Assembly: GCA_965242665.1 (NCBI GenBank)
Contig: OZ251484.1
Span: 930,001-994,000 of the forward strand
Direction of reading: 5' to 3'
Source of the DNA: VXLM01 sp965242665
GTDB taxonomy: Bacteria; Chloroflexota; Dehalococcoidia; Lucifugimonadales; VXLM01
DNA: 64,000 nucleotides
Below are positions 16,344 to 24,512 of the stretch, one piece after another; the stretch's first letter is position 1, and each line of letters starts with the position of its first letter. The notes under the pieces were generated by a model. That model had not been told where the DNA came from, did no database searches, and was given only the letters and a program-made list of their open reading frames with translations. A program made the translations under genes and the position numbers.

Positions 16344-17350
16344 TATTCTGGGTAGTTGGCGTTGCTGTCGTCTTCGAATACGGGGCCGGAGTCGAAGCCT
16401 TCGAGGGGAGCGACGCTGCCTCCGAGGGCTGGGGCGATGATCTCCATATTCGAGACCATGAGTCCCATGTAGGTGTGGCGCGGGTTGCCGTGGGAGCCTG
16501 GCAGGTCGTCATCGCGGAGTTCGTCTATGAACTGTGCGCCGCTTTCTCTGGCGATTTGCTCCATGACGGGGCTGGGGAAGACTTCGGAGCCGAATACGGC
16601 GGGAACTTTGGCTGCGCGTATTTGGTCTATGAGGTTGGCGACTTCGCGGGCGGAGGGTTCGGTGAAGTCGGAGGGTTGGACGGCGCCGATTATCTCCATT
16701 CCGTACCGCTCGGCGAAGAAGGGGAAGGAGTCATGGTAGGTTAGTAGCTTGCGGTTTTCCGGGGGTATGGTTGCGATTACGTCGGCTATCCTCCTGTCGA
16801 GATCGACGATGCGCGCCTCGAGTTTCTCATAGTTTGCGGCGTAGTAGGCGGCATTGTCGGGGTCGAGGGCGGAGAGCTCGCCGCGGATGAGGTCGGCGTA
16901 CTCTAGGGCGAGGATGGGGTCGGTCCAGAGGTGCGGGTTGGGGTGTCCGCCGGATTCCGGGAAGGAGACGTCGAATACCCACTCGGCGCGGGTGATGGTG
17001 TTGTCTCCGAGGGTTAGGATGACGGCGTCCGACTTCTTGTTTGCCTCGGCCATTTCTCGGAAGGGTTCTTCGAGGAAGAGTCCGTTCAAGACTATCAGAT
17101 CTGCCTGCGATACGATTCTGGCGACGGATGGGGGAGGCTCGAAGGTGTGAGAATTCACGCCCTCGGGGACTATCCCATCTAGGCGGATTCTAGGGCCGCC
17201 GACGTTCTCTACCAGGCTGGTAATCGGCGAGACCGTGGAGACCACCCGCAGGATGTCTGGGGGAGAATCGTCGCTGCCGCCGTCGATCGAGCAGGCGACG
17301 AGAGCCAGCGCGGCAACCAAGAGCACGGCGGAAATCAAGGACGGGTTCAC
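16343..17350 (-). CDS. Zinc/manganese-binding lipoprotein (ZnuA-like)
   Basis: A 335-residue cluster A-I (ZnuA/TroA) binding protein that captures Zn2+ or Mn2+ outside the membrane and hands it to the permease. The signal peptide ends in the lipobox LVAC (Cys20). Candidate metal ligands sit where the family expects them: His68 (VNSHTFEP), His140 (NPHLWTD), His206 (TYHDSFPFFA) and Glu256 (FGSEVFPSP). It lacks the long His-rich loop of proteobacterial ZnuA. It follows the Fur-family regulator by 28 nt, and gene order is regulator, binding protein, ATPase, permease. Zinc rather than manganese is an inference from the adjacent Zur-like regulator. Confidence 0.92.
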   Translation of the reverse strand: MNPSLISAVLLVAALALVACSIDGGSDDSPPDILRVVSTVSPITSLVENVGGPRIRLDGIVPEGVNSHTFEPPPSVARIVSQADLIVLNGLFLEEPFREMAEANKKSDAVILTLGDNTITRAEWVFDVSFPESGGHPNPHLWTDPILALEYADLIRGELSALDPDNAAYYAANYEKLEARIVDLDRRIADVIATIPPENRKLLTYHDSFPFFAERYGMEIIGAVQPSDFTEPSAREVANLIDQIRAAKVPAVFGSEVFPSPVMEQIARESGAQFIDELRDDDLPGSHGNPRHTYMGLMVSNMEIIAPALGGSVAPLEGFDSGPVFEDDSNANYPE

Positions 17351-17378
17351 GATGGCCGGAGGGGGGCGGGACGCTGGA

Positions 17379-17885
17379 TCATCGATTCATCTCCACCTTG
17401 ACGCGCGGCCATCTTCCATCCCTACCCTGCTCATTCGAAATGCCATCTACCGTGGAGACGCTCGTCGGAGCGCAGTCCGCGCACCTGCCAAATACGGCGA
17501 TATGGTCGACGTCTGCCTCGAAGCCGTAGTCGTCCAGGATCTCTGCGCCGAGGCTGGCCATATAGGCATGGTCCAGCTTGGTGAGGCTGCCGCAGTCGCG
17601 GCAAATCAGGTGATGGTGCCGGTCTTGGCGCAGCCATTCGTAGATCATTTCGCCTGCGCCGACGTCGGTCTCGGAGATCAAGCGCAGCTTCTTGAGCACG
17701 CTCAGGGTGCGGTACACCGTCGAGGAGTCGATGTACGGATATGATTCACGGACGCGGTCGAGTATTTCGGATGCAGTCATGTGACCGTCCGCGTGTCGGA
17801 GGGACGAGAGTATGAGAACGCGCTGGGGGGTCAAGCGGCGCCCGGAATCACGGAGGGTTTGGACGGAGTGGTCTTCGCAGCTCAT
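17379..17885 (-). CDS. Fur family metal-responsive repressor, probably Zur-like
   Basis: A winged-helix Fur-family regulator. The N-terminal domain has RLTPQRVLILSSLRHADGHMTASEIL and the recognition helix SSTVYRTLSVLKKL; the C-terminal dimer domain has the HHHLICRDCG metal site and two CxxC pairs (CRDC, CADC) for structural zinc. I chose the ATG at 17885 (168 aa), not 17912: the latter lies inside a clear -10 element (17912-17917), so it cannot be in the mRNA. The gene leads the zinc importer operon, which fits zinc-dependent autorepression. A manganese- or iron-sensing role cannot be excluded. Confidence 0.9.
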   Translation of the reverse strand: MSCEDHSVQTLRDSGRRLTPQRVLILSSLRHADGHMTASEILDRVRESYPYIDSSTVYRTLSVLKKLRLISETDVGAGEMIYEWLRQDRHHHLICRDCGSLTKLDHAYMASLGAEILDDYGFEADVDHIAVFGRCADCAPTSVSTVDGISNEQGRDGRWPRVKVEMNR

Positions 17886-17891
17886 CGTTAT

Positions 17892-17940
17892 TGCAAGTGG
17901 TTGCAGAAGCAAGGATACAGCATCGGCTGAGTAGTGTCAA
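17892..17940 (-). promoter_or_regulatory. Promoter and candidate operator of the zinc-uptake operon
   Basis: On the minus strand TTGACA (17940-17935) and TATCCT (17917-17912) are separated by exactly 17 nt. The inverted repeat TGCAA-GTGG-TTGCA (17892-17905) covers the expected transcription start, where a Fur-family repressor would block transcription. The leader to the ATG at 17885 is about 20 nt. Confidence 0.65.
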
Positions 17941-18032
17941 TAGCACGTCGGGGGTGGTTGTTCTCCCGGGGCAGTTCTGCGTTGGTCGATCGCGGCGCGG
18001 GTATGCGTGTGGATGCGGGGACGTCGGGCGCT

Positions 18033-18058
18033 GGATTCCCGCCTGCGCGGGAATGACG
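18033..18058. repeat. REP-like palindrome
   Basis: One full copy (ATTCCCGCCTGCGCGGGAAT) just upstream of the surface protein 2 promoter. Confidence 0.8.
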
Positions 18059-18071
18059 TAGACAAAGGAAG

Positions 18072-18130
18072 TTGACAAAGTCAACCGCGATTCTGATATA
18101 AAGGAACGTCAGTAAGGCCTAGTAAGGCCT
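18072..18130 (+). promoter_or_regulatory. Promoter, palindrome and two-copy decamer leader of surface protein 2
   Basis: TTGACA (18072-18077), ATATAA (18096-18101) and the palindrome GTTGAC-AAA-GTCAAC (18071-18085) closely match the copy before surface protein 1, with one extra A that lengthens the spacer to 18. Only two AGTAAGGCCT units follow (18111-18130), then the same 20-nt sequence up to the ATG. Confidence 0.65.
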
Positions 18131-18150
18131 ACAGCGAGGGGCAAGGAAAA

Positions 18151-20976
18151 ATGTCTACCAGGTTCGTTCGTTTGCGGTCGGTCGTTGCGCTGGGCCTTCT
18201 CGGAGTGGTTGTCGCGCTGGCTGCGGGTTTCGCGACGGACGGGCTGGGGGCGTCGTCCTCAGGCGGCGGCGCGGGCTCTGGTTCGTGGGAGAACTCGTAC
18301 GGGCCGCCAATCATTGAGGGCGCCGGACTCTTTCTGTCGAACTCTGCCGGCAGGTTTGGAACTTCGGCGGCCGTGAGTGCGGACGGAAGCACTATCGCCG
18401 TTGGAGCGCCCAATAACCCGAATCCCGGGGTATACGTGTTCACGAGGCCGTCCGGCGGATGGGGCGACGGAACGACGCCGACGGTCGTCAGAATCGCCGG
18501 GTCCGACACCGTATCGGGGCACGGTTTCGGGAGATCGGTAGCGGTGAGTAGAGACGGAAGCACGATCGTCGTCGGGGCACCGGAGGTCGGTACTTTGGGC
18601 TCATGGAACCGGGGCGCGGCGTATGTGTTCACGAAGCCGTCCGGGGGATGGTCGACGTCGGCGACATCCGCAAAATTTGCTCATTCGAACCCGAATCAGC
18701 ACGATAGGTTTGGAAACTCGGTAGCGGTGAGCGCAGACGGAAACACGGTCGTCGTCGGGATAAAAGGGAGAGACCAAAGCGGCGTAACCAACCCCGGTGA
18801 GGCGTATGTGTTCACGAAGCCGTCCGGGGGATGGGTGGATGCGAATCAGACGGCGGGTGTCAGGCTAACTCGCAGTACTGCGAACCAGGAATTTGGGAAA
18901 TCGGTGTCGATGAGCGAGGACGGCGACACGATCGTCGTGGGAACGGTTGCCGGGGCGGCGTATGTGTACACGAAACCGGATGGAGGATGGTCGACGTCGG
19001 CCGCGTTCGCAACACTTACACAGAGAGACGCGACTGGAAACGATCGATTTGGGGAGAGCGCGACGATGAGTGGGGACGGAGGCACTGTCGTCGTGGGAGC
19101 GTTTCAGGCCGACGGCAACGCGGCCACAAGCGGGGCGGCATATGTGTTCACGAAGCCGGCCTCAGGGTGGATGGCGACGTCGACGTCGGCCAAGCTGACG
19201 GCGGGCGACGGGGCGACAGGCAATCAATTCGGTCGGTCGCTGTCGGCGAACGCAGACGGGAGCATGATTGCAATTGGAGAGCCGAACAGAGGCAGCGGGG
19301 CGGACAGGGGCGCCGTGCATCTGTTCGCGGTGCCGCAGGGGGGAAAGTGGATCACTACAACCACGTCGGATCCCCTGTCCGTAACACTTCCCACGGAGAC
19401 GGTGCTAGGCGAGCGAGGGGCCGAGGGATCCACCATTGGCATTGGCGGAAATGTGGTCGTAGTGGGAGCTCACAGCTCCGGGGTGGGGGGGAGGACCGGC
19501 GCGTGGGTCTACAACACGAAGCCTACGCCACCACCACCGACGGCAACACCCACACCGACGCCCATACCGACGGCAACATCCATACCGCCGACACCAACAG
19601 GCGGAGAAGTCGCGCCGACACCAACACCAACGCCCACAGCGACGCCGGACGTGATACGACCGGAGGTCGGCCTGTCGACGAACTTCCTGACGTTCACGGC
19701 CGCGCAGGGCGGAGATGCGCCGGCGGCGCAGACGTTCACGGTGTGGAACACGATGCGGGATACGGACATGCCGTTCACGCTGTCGTCGGACGCGAGCTGG
19801 CTGTCGTTCTCTCCGAGGACGGCGTCGTCGAACAGTCCGCAGGCGCGGGTGTCCGTGAGGGTATCGGCGAACGCTTCCGGGCTCGCTGCGGGGACGCATA
19901 GGGGCAGTATCGCCATCAGCGCGCCAGGAGCGGAGAATACGCCGCGGATGGTGTTCGTCACGCTTGTCGTGACATCGCCGACGTCCGCGAGGGCGGCGGT
20001 GACGACGAACGAGGAGACGGAGATCACGACAGGGGATTCGACCGTTCAGCTGGTAGTGCCGGCTGGGGCCGCGCCGTCGAACGTGGATATACAAGTGACC
20101 AAGTTGGACGCCGCATCACCTGGCGCGCCGCCGGCCGATGCGGAGCGGGTGACACTCGCTGCGGAAGTGGAGACGTTCGCGTCCGGCAGTACCACGCCGA
20201 CGCCGATGACCTACCCGCGCGGAGTTGATCTGCGGTTTGCGCTGCCGGCGGCCGATGCGTCTGCGTGCGTGGAGGGGCGCGTGCGGGTGTACTGGGTGAA
20301 CGACGGCGAATGGACGCTGCTGGAGCATCGGTGCGAGACGGACGCTGCCGGCACGGTGTGGGCGGTGTCCACGCTGACACACTTCAGCACGTACGTCATG
20401 ACGATAGACGACGCGCTTCCGACGCCGACGCCAGAGCCGACAGCGCCTCCGACGGCTACGCCAGTACCGACGGCCACATCCGCGCCGACAGCCGTGCCCA
20501 CGGCAACGCCAGTGCCGGCAACCGCTACGCCAGTGCCGGCAACCGCTACGCCAGTGCCGACGGCCATACCGACGGCGACGCCTCGACCGGCAACCGCTAC
20601 TCCCATACCGACGGCGACGCCTCGACCGGCAACCGCTACTCCCATACCAACGGCCAGGCCAACGGCGACGCCCAGGCCTCCGACGTCTACGCCGGTGCCG
20701 ACGGCCACATCCGTGCCAACGGCTGTGCCCACGGCAACGCCAGTGCCTCCAACTGCGACGCCCATGCCCGCGGCGACGTTCACGCCTGTGCCTCCGGCGA
20801 CTGCGGTGACTCAGGCCGTTCCCGAGCCGACGTCGACGCCGGTCGCTGAACCGGAGGTTGAAGACGGCGGCGGGTTGAACATGGTCGTGATCATTGCGGT
20901 GGTTGTCGTGGTGGTGATTGCGGGTGCGGTGGCGGCCGCTGTGTACGTGCGGAGGGGCGGACTCGGCGGGGGGTAG
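18151..20976 (+). CDS. Surface-anchored FG-GAP beta-propeller protein with BACON-like and ZU5-like domains (paralog 2)
   Basis: A 941-residue paralog of the protein at 11624 with the same architecture: signal peptide, seven FG-GAP-like blades, Thr/Pro linker, BACON/Ig-like domain, ZU5-like domain, Thr/Pro/Ala stalk, C-terminal membrane helix and the same VYVRRGGLGGG tail. The propeller is the most divergent part between the two, while the domains from the linker onward are almost identical. This suggests duplication with diversification of the exposed head or ongoing gene conversion of the rest. Its stalk contains repeated TATPRPATATPIP units. It starts at the ATG preceded by the same GGGGCAAGGAAAA leader as paralog 1. 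Function unknown; adhesion or ligand binding is an inference. Confidence 0.88.
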   Translation: MSTRFVRLRSVVALGLLGVVVALAAGFATDGLGASSSGGGAGSGSWENSYGPPIIEGAGLFLSNSAGRFGTSAAVSADGSTIAVGAPNNPNPGVYVFTRPSGGWGDGTTPTVVRIAGSDTVSGHGFGRSVAVSRDGSTIVVGAPEVGTLGSWNRGAAYVFTKPSGGWSTSATSAKFAHSNPNQHDRFGNSVAVSADGNTVVVGIKGRDQSGVTNPGEAYVFTKPSGGWVDANQTAGVRLTRSTANQEFGKSVSMSEDGDTIVVGTVAGAAYVYTKPDGGWSTSAAFATLTQRDATGNDRFGESATMSGDGGTVVVGAFQADGNAATSGAAYVFTKPASGWMATSTSAKLTAGDGATGNQFGRSLSANADGSMIAIGEPNRGSGADRGAVHLFAVPQGGKWITTTTSDPLSVTLPTETVLGERGAEGSTIGIGGNVVVVGAHSSGVGGRTGAWVYNTKPTPPPPTATPTPTPIPTATSIPPTPTGGEVAPTPTPTPTATPDVIRPEVGLSTNFLTFTAAQGGDAPAAQTFTVWNTMRDTDMPFTLSSDASWLSFSPRTASSNSPQARVSVRVSANASGLAAGTHRGSIAISAPGAENTPRMVFVTLVVTSPTSARAAVTTNEETEITTGDSTVQLVVPAGAAPSNVDIQVTKLDAASPGAPPADAERVTLAAEVETFASGSTTPTPMTYPRGVDLRFALPAADASACVEGRVRVYWVNDGEWTLLEHRCETDAAGTVWAVSTLTHFSTYVMTIDDALPTPTPEPTAPPTATPVPTATSAPTAVPTATPVPATATPVPATATPVPTAIPTATPRPATATPIPTATPRPATATPIPTARPTATPRPPTSTPVPTATSVPTAVPTATPVPPTATPMPAATFTPVPPATAVTQAVPEPTSTPVAEPEVEDGGGLNMVVIIAVVVVVVIAGAVAAAVYVRRGGLGGG

Positions 20977-21500
20977 GTTGCCCGCGTAGGGGGGAATGCC
21001 TCGCTCCTGCGCCTTTGCGGAGAGGTAGCCCGTAGGTTCGCGCGCGTATGGGGGAATGACGGGGCAGGGCTTAGACCGCACCCACTCCGTCACTCCCCCG
21101 CCCAATAACCGCGGTGGATTCCCGCCTACGCGGGAATGACGGGAACAGGGGCGGGAATGTAGACAGACAGGCATGACGGTAGACAGGGTAGATCGTACAC
21201 CCCTACCCCCGTCATTCCCCCATCCATGCCCACGATGGATTCCCGCCTACGCGGGAATGACGGGAACAGGGACGACCGCACTCCTACTACCGTCACTCCC
21301 GCACCCGGTCTACGTCATGCCTGCACCCAACCACGTCACTCCCGCACCCGGTCTACGTCATGCCTGCACCCAACCACGTCACTCCCACAGCCACCCACGT
21401 CATTCCCGCGAAGGCGGGAATCTCCTCCTCGCGGCACGCGTTGCCCCCAACTCGCAGCAGATTCGACGCACCACTTGGAACCACCCTCCCCGAACCCCCA
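20977..21500. repeat. REP-like repeat cluster
   Basis: Three full palindromes (near 21117-21141, 21237-21262 and 21398-21423) with degenerate half-copies between them, and a roughly 46-bp direct repeat (CGTCATGCCTGCACCCAACC) at about 21313 and 21355. No gene is seen before the PhyH start. Confidence 0.8.
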
Positions 21501-21520
21501 TCAATACATCGAACTGCCGC

Positions 21521-21549
21521 TTGTCGATTCACGACCGGGCGGCTATCAT
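21521..21549 (+). promoter_or_regulatory. Putative promoter of the PhyH gene
   Basis: TTGTCG (21521-21526) and TATCAT (21544-21549) are 17 nt apart, 31 nt before the start codon. Confidence 0.45.
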
Positions 21550-21580
21550 TGAAGAGTATCCTTGACACAATGGGTGATGT

Positions 21581-22420
21581 ATGGAACTTGACGAAACACT
21601 TCGGCGTCTCAATATGGATGGGTTCTGCGTCATCGACGGCGTGATTCCGTCCGACGATGTGGATCGAACGCGCGGCGAGGTCGAGCAAGCGGTCATGCGG
21701 AGCCGCCAGACGAGCGAAGAGATGCAGACGAAGATCCGCTCGCAGGGCCATCGCGTCGGGGCGGTCGGGGTCGCATCGGTCGGGGGGCTGATCAATCATG
21801 TGCCGACCTTTGGGAAGTACCTGGCCGATCCCCGCATCACCGCTCCGTGCGAGAGCATCTTCGGGCCGTACGTGCGCGTATCGTCCGTCGGGGCAGTCAT
21901 GAATTTTCCCGGCAACGCGCGCGGGTACTGGCATTCGGACTGGCCGTTCAATCAAACGGTCGCCTCTCACATTCCCGCGCCGTACGCGGACGCGGTGTTG
22001 CACGTTACCGCCATCTTCATGCTGTCCACCTTCAACGAGGAAACAGGCGGAACATTGGTCGTGCCAGGTAGTCACAGATCCAGCACGAATCCCTCCGGCG
22101 ATACCACAATCGACCGCGACTCCCCCTATCCGACGGAGATCAACGCGACCGGAACCGCAGGCAGCGTCCTGTTGTTCGACAGCCGTCTATGGCACTCCGT
22201 GGCCACGAATACCAGCGACCGACCCCGCACAGCGGTCATCGCACGGTATGCCCCATGGTGGCTAAACCTTACCGTCCAGCAGCCCGGCACGCCAGACCAT
22301 ACTCAGATCGTAGCGGAGACCGGAGGCAAGCCAAGCGAATCTCCGCTCGTCCAACGACAGGTGTTCGACATCTTGCCAGACGCGGCAAAGCAGCTGTTCC
22401 GCCACTGGGTCGAAGCATGA
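21581..22420 (+). CDS. Phytanoyl-CoA dioxygenase (PhyH) family oxygenase
   Basis: A 279-residue member of the Fe(II)/2-oxoglutarate-dependent PhyH superfamily, which hydroxylates varied small molecules. The facial triad is visible: His-x-Asp in GYWHSDWPFN and the distal His in RLWHSVATNTS. An Arg suited to 2-oxoglutarate binding follows in RPRTAVIARY. FMLSTFNEETGGTLVVPGSHR is the family's central strand. Such genes are often numerous in marine Chloroflexota and act on unknown substrates. The small membrane protein gene begins 43 nt downstream on the same strand. Confidence 0.88.
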   Translation: MELDETLRRLNMDGFCVIDGVIPSDDVDRTRGEVEQAVMRSRQTSEEMQTKIRSQGHRVGAVGVASVGGLINHVPTFGKYLADPRITAPCESIFGPYVRVSSVGAVMNFPGNARGYWHSDWPFNQTVASHIPAPYADAVLHVTAIFMLSTFNEETGGTLVVPGSHRSSTNPSGDTTIDRDSPYPTEINATGTAGSVLLFDSRLWHSVATNTSDRPRTAVIARYAPWWLNLTVQQPGTPDHTQIVAETGGKPSESPLVQRQVFDILPDAAKQLFRHWVEA

Positions 22421-22463
22421 ATGCAACGCAATCACGGAACATCCCCCAGCAACTCGAGACTGT

Positions 22464-22901
22464 ATGATCAGCTTCGCATTCGACTATTACCTCATGGTCG
22501 TCGTGGCTGCCGGCGGCGTCTTGCAGATCGCCGCTTCAATCGGTGAACTCGACGCACTCCTCTTCTTCAAGTCCAAGATCCGCGCCCGCGCCCTGGGCAC
22601 AGCCTTGGCGGCGGCGGGACTAATCCTGTTCTTCGGAACCGCCGAACGAAATATCAATGATTACGACGGCGGATTGGACGGCAACTTCCAACTGATGCTC
22701 TTCCTGCTGGGAACTATCACCGCCCTAGCCTTGACGGCGGCAGCGACCTCGCTCGTCAATATGGACATGAACGGCCCGTCGCGCATCGAACAAGGCATCC
22801 ACTCCCTCAAACGGACCACCTACGCCAGATCGCTGGCTCATAACCTTCTCCACGTACGAAATCACTGGCGGACATGGACGAAACCATACTTCTTTGGTTG
22901 A
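22464..22901 (+). CDS. Small membrane protein of unknown function
   Basis: A 145-residue protein with three hydrophobic segments (about residues 6-26, 43-58 and 77-95), followed by a basic, soluble C-terminal tail containing HSLKRTTYARSLAHNLLHVRNHW. I do not recognise a family. Its last 28 nt overlap the start of the PAP2 gene, which argues for co-translation and perhaps a shared role in the membrane. Confidence 0.65.
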   Translation: MISFAFDYYLMVVVAAGGVLQIAASIGELDALLFFKSKIRARALGTALAAAGLILFFGTAERNINDYDGGLDGNFQLMLFLLGTITALALTAAATSLVNMDMNGPSRIEQGIHSLKRTTYARSLAHNLLHVRNHWRTWTKPYFFG

Positions 22902-23443
22902 ACGGCTTCGTTGGCAAAGCCCCCGCATTCGACGCCGTCATGAAACTCGTCGTAAGCGACTACCTCATCCCAGTCATGCTAGCGCTCGCCCTGCTGACAC
23001 TGTGGTTCGGAGGCGACTCGACCAACCGCCAAAAGTACCAACTCGGAGTCATCGCAGCCGCGATCTCGATTGCCATCAGCAACGGCTCGGTCGAGCTGCT
23101 GAACAACTTCTACTTCCGCGACAGACCATTCGTCGATCATCAGGTATCGCTACTCTTCTATGAGCCCACCGATTCCTCGTTTCCAGCGAACTCGGCGGCG
23201 CTGGCGCTGGCCATTGCAACGTCGGTGTGGATAATCAACCGACGCGCAGGCACGGCGCTGTGGTGCCTCTCGTGGCTGTACGCCTTCTCGCGGGTCTACG
23301 CAGGAGTGCACTACCCTATCGACGTGGTCGCAGGCGGACTAATAGGCATCGCCGCCGCATGGACAGCGCACGGAGTAGCAAAGCTGCTCCGCCCAATGTT
23401 CGAGGTCGTACTAAAGGCTGCGCGCGTCGTCCTGCTGGCCTAG
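22874..23443 (+). CDS. PAP2-family membrane phosphatase-like protein with a substituted catalytic motif
   Basis: A 189-residue polytopic protein of the PAP2/BcrC type, related to enzymes that dephosphorylate undecaprenyl pyrophosphate or other lipid phosphates. Motif C1 ends in RDRPF, and C3 is intact (SRVYAGVHYPIDVVAG with Arg, His and Asp). Motif C2, normally SFPSxHA, reads SFPANSA, so the catalytic-cycle His is replaced by Ser. Five to six membrane segments are predicted. Either activity is altered or lost, or the motif is variant in this lineage. It overlaps the preceding membrane protein gene by 28 nt. Confidence 0.82.
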   Translation: MDETILLWLNGFVGKAPAFDAVMKLVVSDYLIPVMLALALLTLWFGGDSTNRQKYQLGVIAAAISIAISNGSVELLNNFYFRDRPFVDHQVSLLFYEPTDSSFPANSAALALAIATSVWIINRRAGTALWCLSWLYAFSRVYAGVHYPIDVVAGGLIGIAAAWTAHGVAKLLRPMFEVVLKAARVVLLA

Positions 23444-23513
23444 GTATTCTCTCCCCCACTCTATGATATGATTGAACTCGGTCGGAGCAAGCGCAATGAA
23501 CTAGGGGGACCGA

Positions 23514-24452
23514 GTGGCTCATATCGTGAATAGGCGGTTGCGCTGCATTGCTCTCGCCGCTCTCTGTATCGCCGCCATGGGATGCGGAGACACCGGAGTT
23601 GGATCGTCGGTGCCGCCAGCCTCTCCGACCGTACCGCAGCCAACCGTTACGCCCCTGGCATCTCCGACTGTACCGCAGCCAACCGTTGCACCGGTGGCCT
23701 CCCCTGCAGCCATGCCAACGGCCTCCCCCGCTCCCGCCTCAACGAACGACGGCGCGGCGGACGGCGATCCACCAACCGCGCAGGAATACTACGAAGCCGG
23801 CTCTGCATACGCGGACGCAGGCGAAAACGAGTTCGCACTCGAACTGTTCGCACGCGCCATTGAGATCGACCCCAATCTTAGCGACGCATACAACGACCGC
23901 GGCGCAGCCTATATCGCCATGGGTCGGTACGACCTGGCCGAAGCAGACTTCAATAAGGCCGTCGAACTCGTTCCAGACGATCCCGACTACTACAACAACC
24001 GCGGTGTCGCCCGCATGTCCATGTTCGACGTCGACGCCGCGATCGACGACTTTACTTCCGCAATCGAACTCGACCCCGCAATGGTGGACGCGCACCTAAA
24101 CCGCGCAATGGTCTACGCGAGACTCCAGCGCTACGACGAAGCGCTCACCGACCTGGGCAGGATATTGGAGATCGATTCCGAGTACGAAGAGATCCACAGC
24201 TATCGGGCAAGCATATTCATGGCGCTCGGACAGCCTGCGGATGCAGTCGAGGAGCTAGATCTGCTCATCGCATCCACGCCCCCCAACGTCGACGCCTACG
24301 CGAACCGCGCCATCGCGCTCGTAGCGCTCGGCGAGGATGAACGCGCACAGATAGACTTCGACAACGCCGTCCAACTGGGCGCAGACCCACAACGCCTCCA
24401 AACAACGCTCGACCGGGTACGCCTCGATCGCGACTCTTCGACCGAGCCGTAG
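23514..24452 (+). CDS. TPR-repeat lipoprotein
   Basis: I chose a GTG start preceded by AGGGGG at 5 nt. The N-terminus is a signal sequence with lipobox AMGC (about Cys24), followed by a Pro/Ser/Thr/Val stalk of tandem ASPTVPQPTV units (35-75). From about residue 88 there are five to six tetratricopeptide repeats (for example YYEAGSAYADAGENEFALELFARAIEIDP and AYNDRGAAYIAMGRYDLAEADFNKAVEL). It would be anchored outside the membrane and serve as a protein-interaction scaffold. The partner is not evident from the neighbours. Confidence 0.87.
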   Translation: MAHIVNRRLRCIALAALCIAAMGCGDTGVGSSVPPASPTVPQPTVTPLASPTVPQPTVAPVASPAAMPTASPAPASTNDGAADGDPPTAQEYYEAGSAYADAGENEFALELFARAIEIDPNLSDAYNDRGAAYIAMGRYDLAEADFNKAVELVPDDPDYYNNRGVARMSMFDVDAAIDDFTSAIELDPAMVDAHLNRAMVYARLQRYDEALTDLGRILEIDSEYEEIHSYRASIFMALGQPADAVEELDLLIASTPPNVDAYANRAIALVALGEDERAQIDFDNAVQLGADPQRLQTTLDRVRLDRDSSTEP

Positions 24453-24512
24453 CATCCCCGAAGGGTTGCCCAGGCATCACGGCAAACGACCGACGAAAGG
24501 GAAGTCTGCCTC

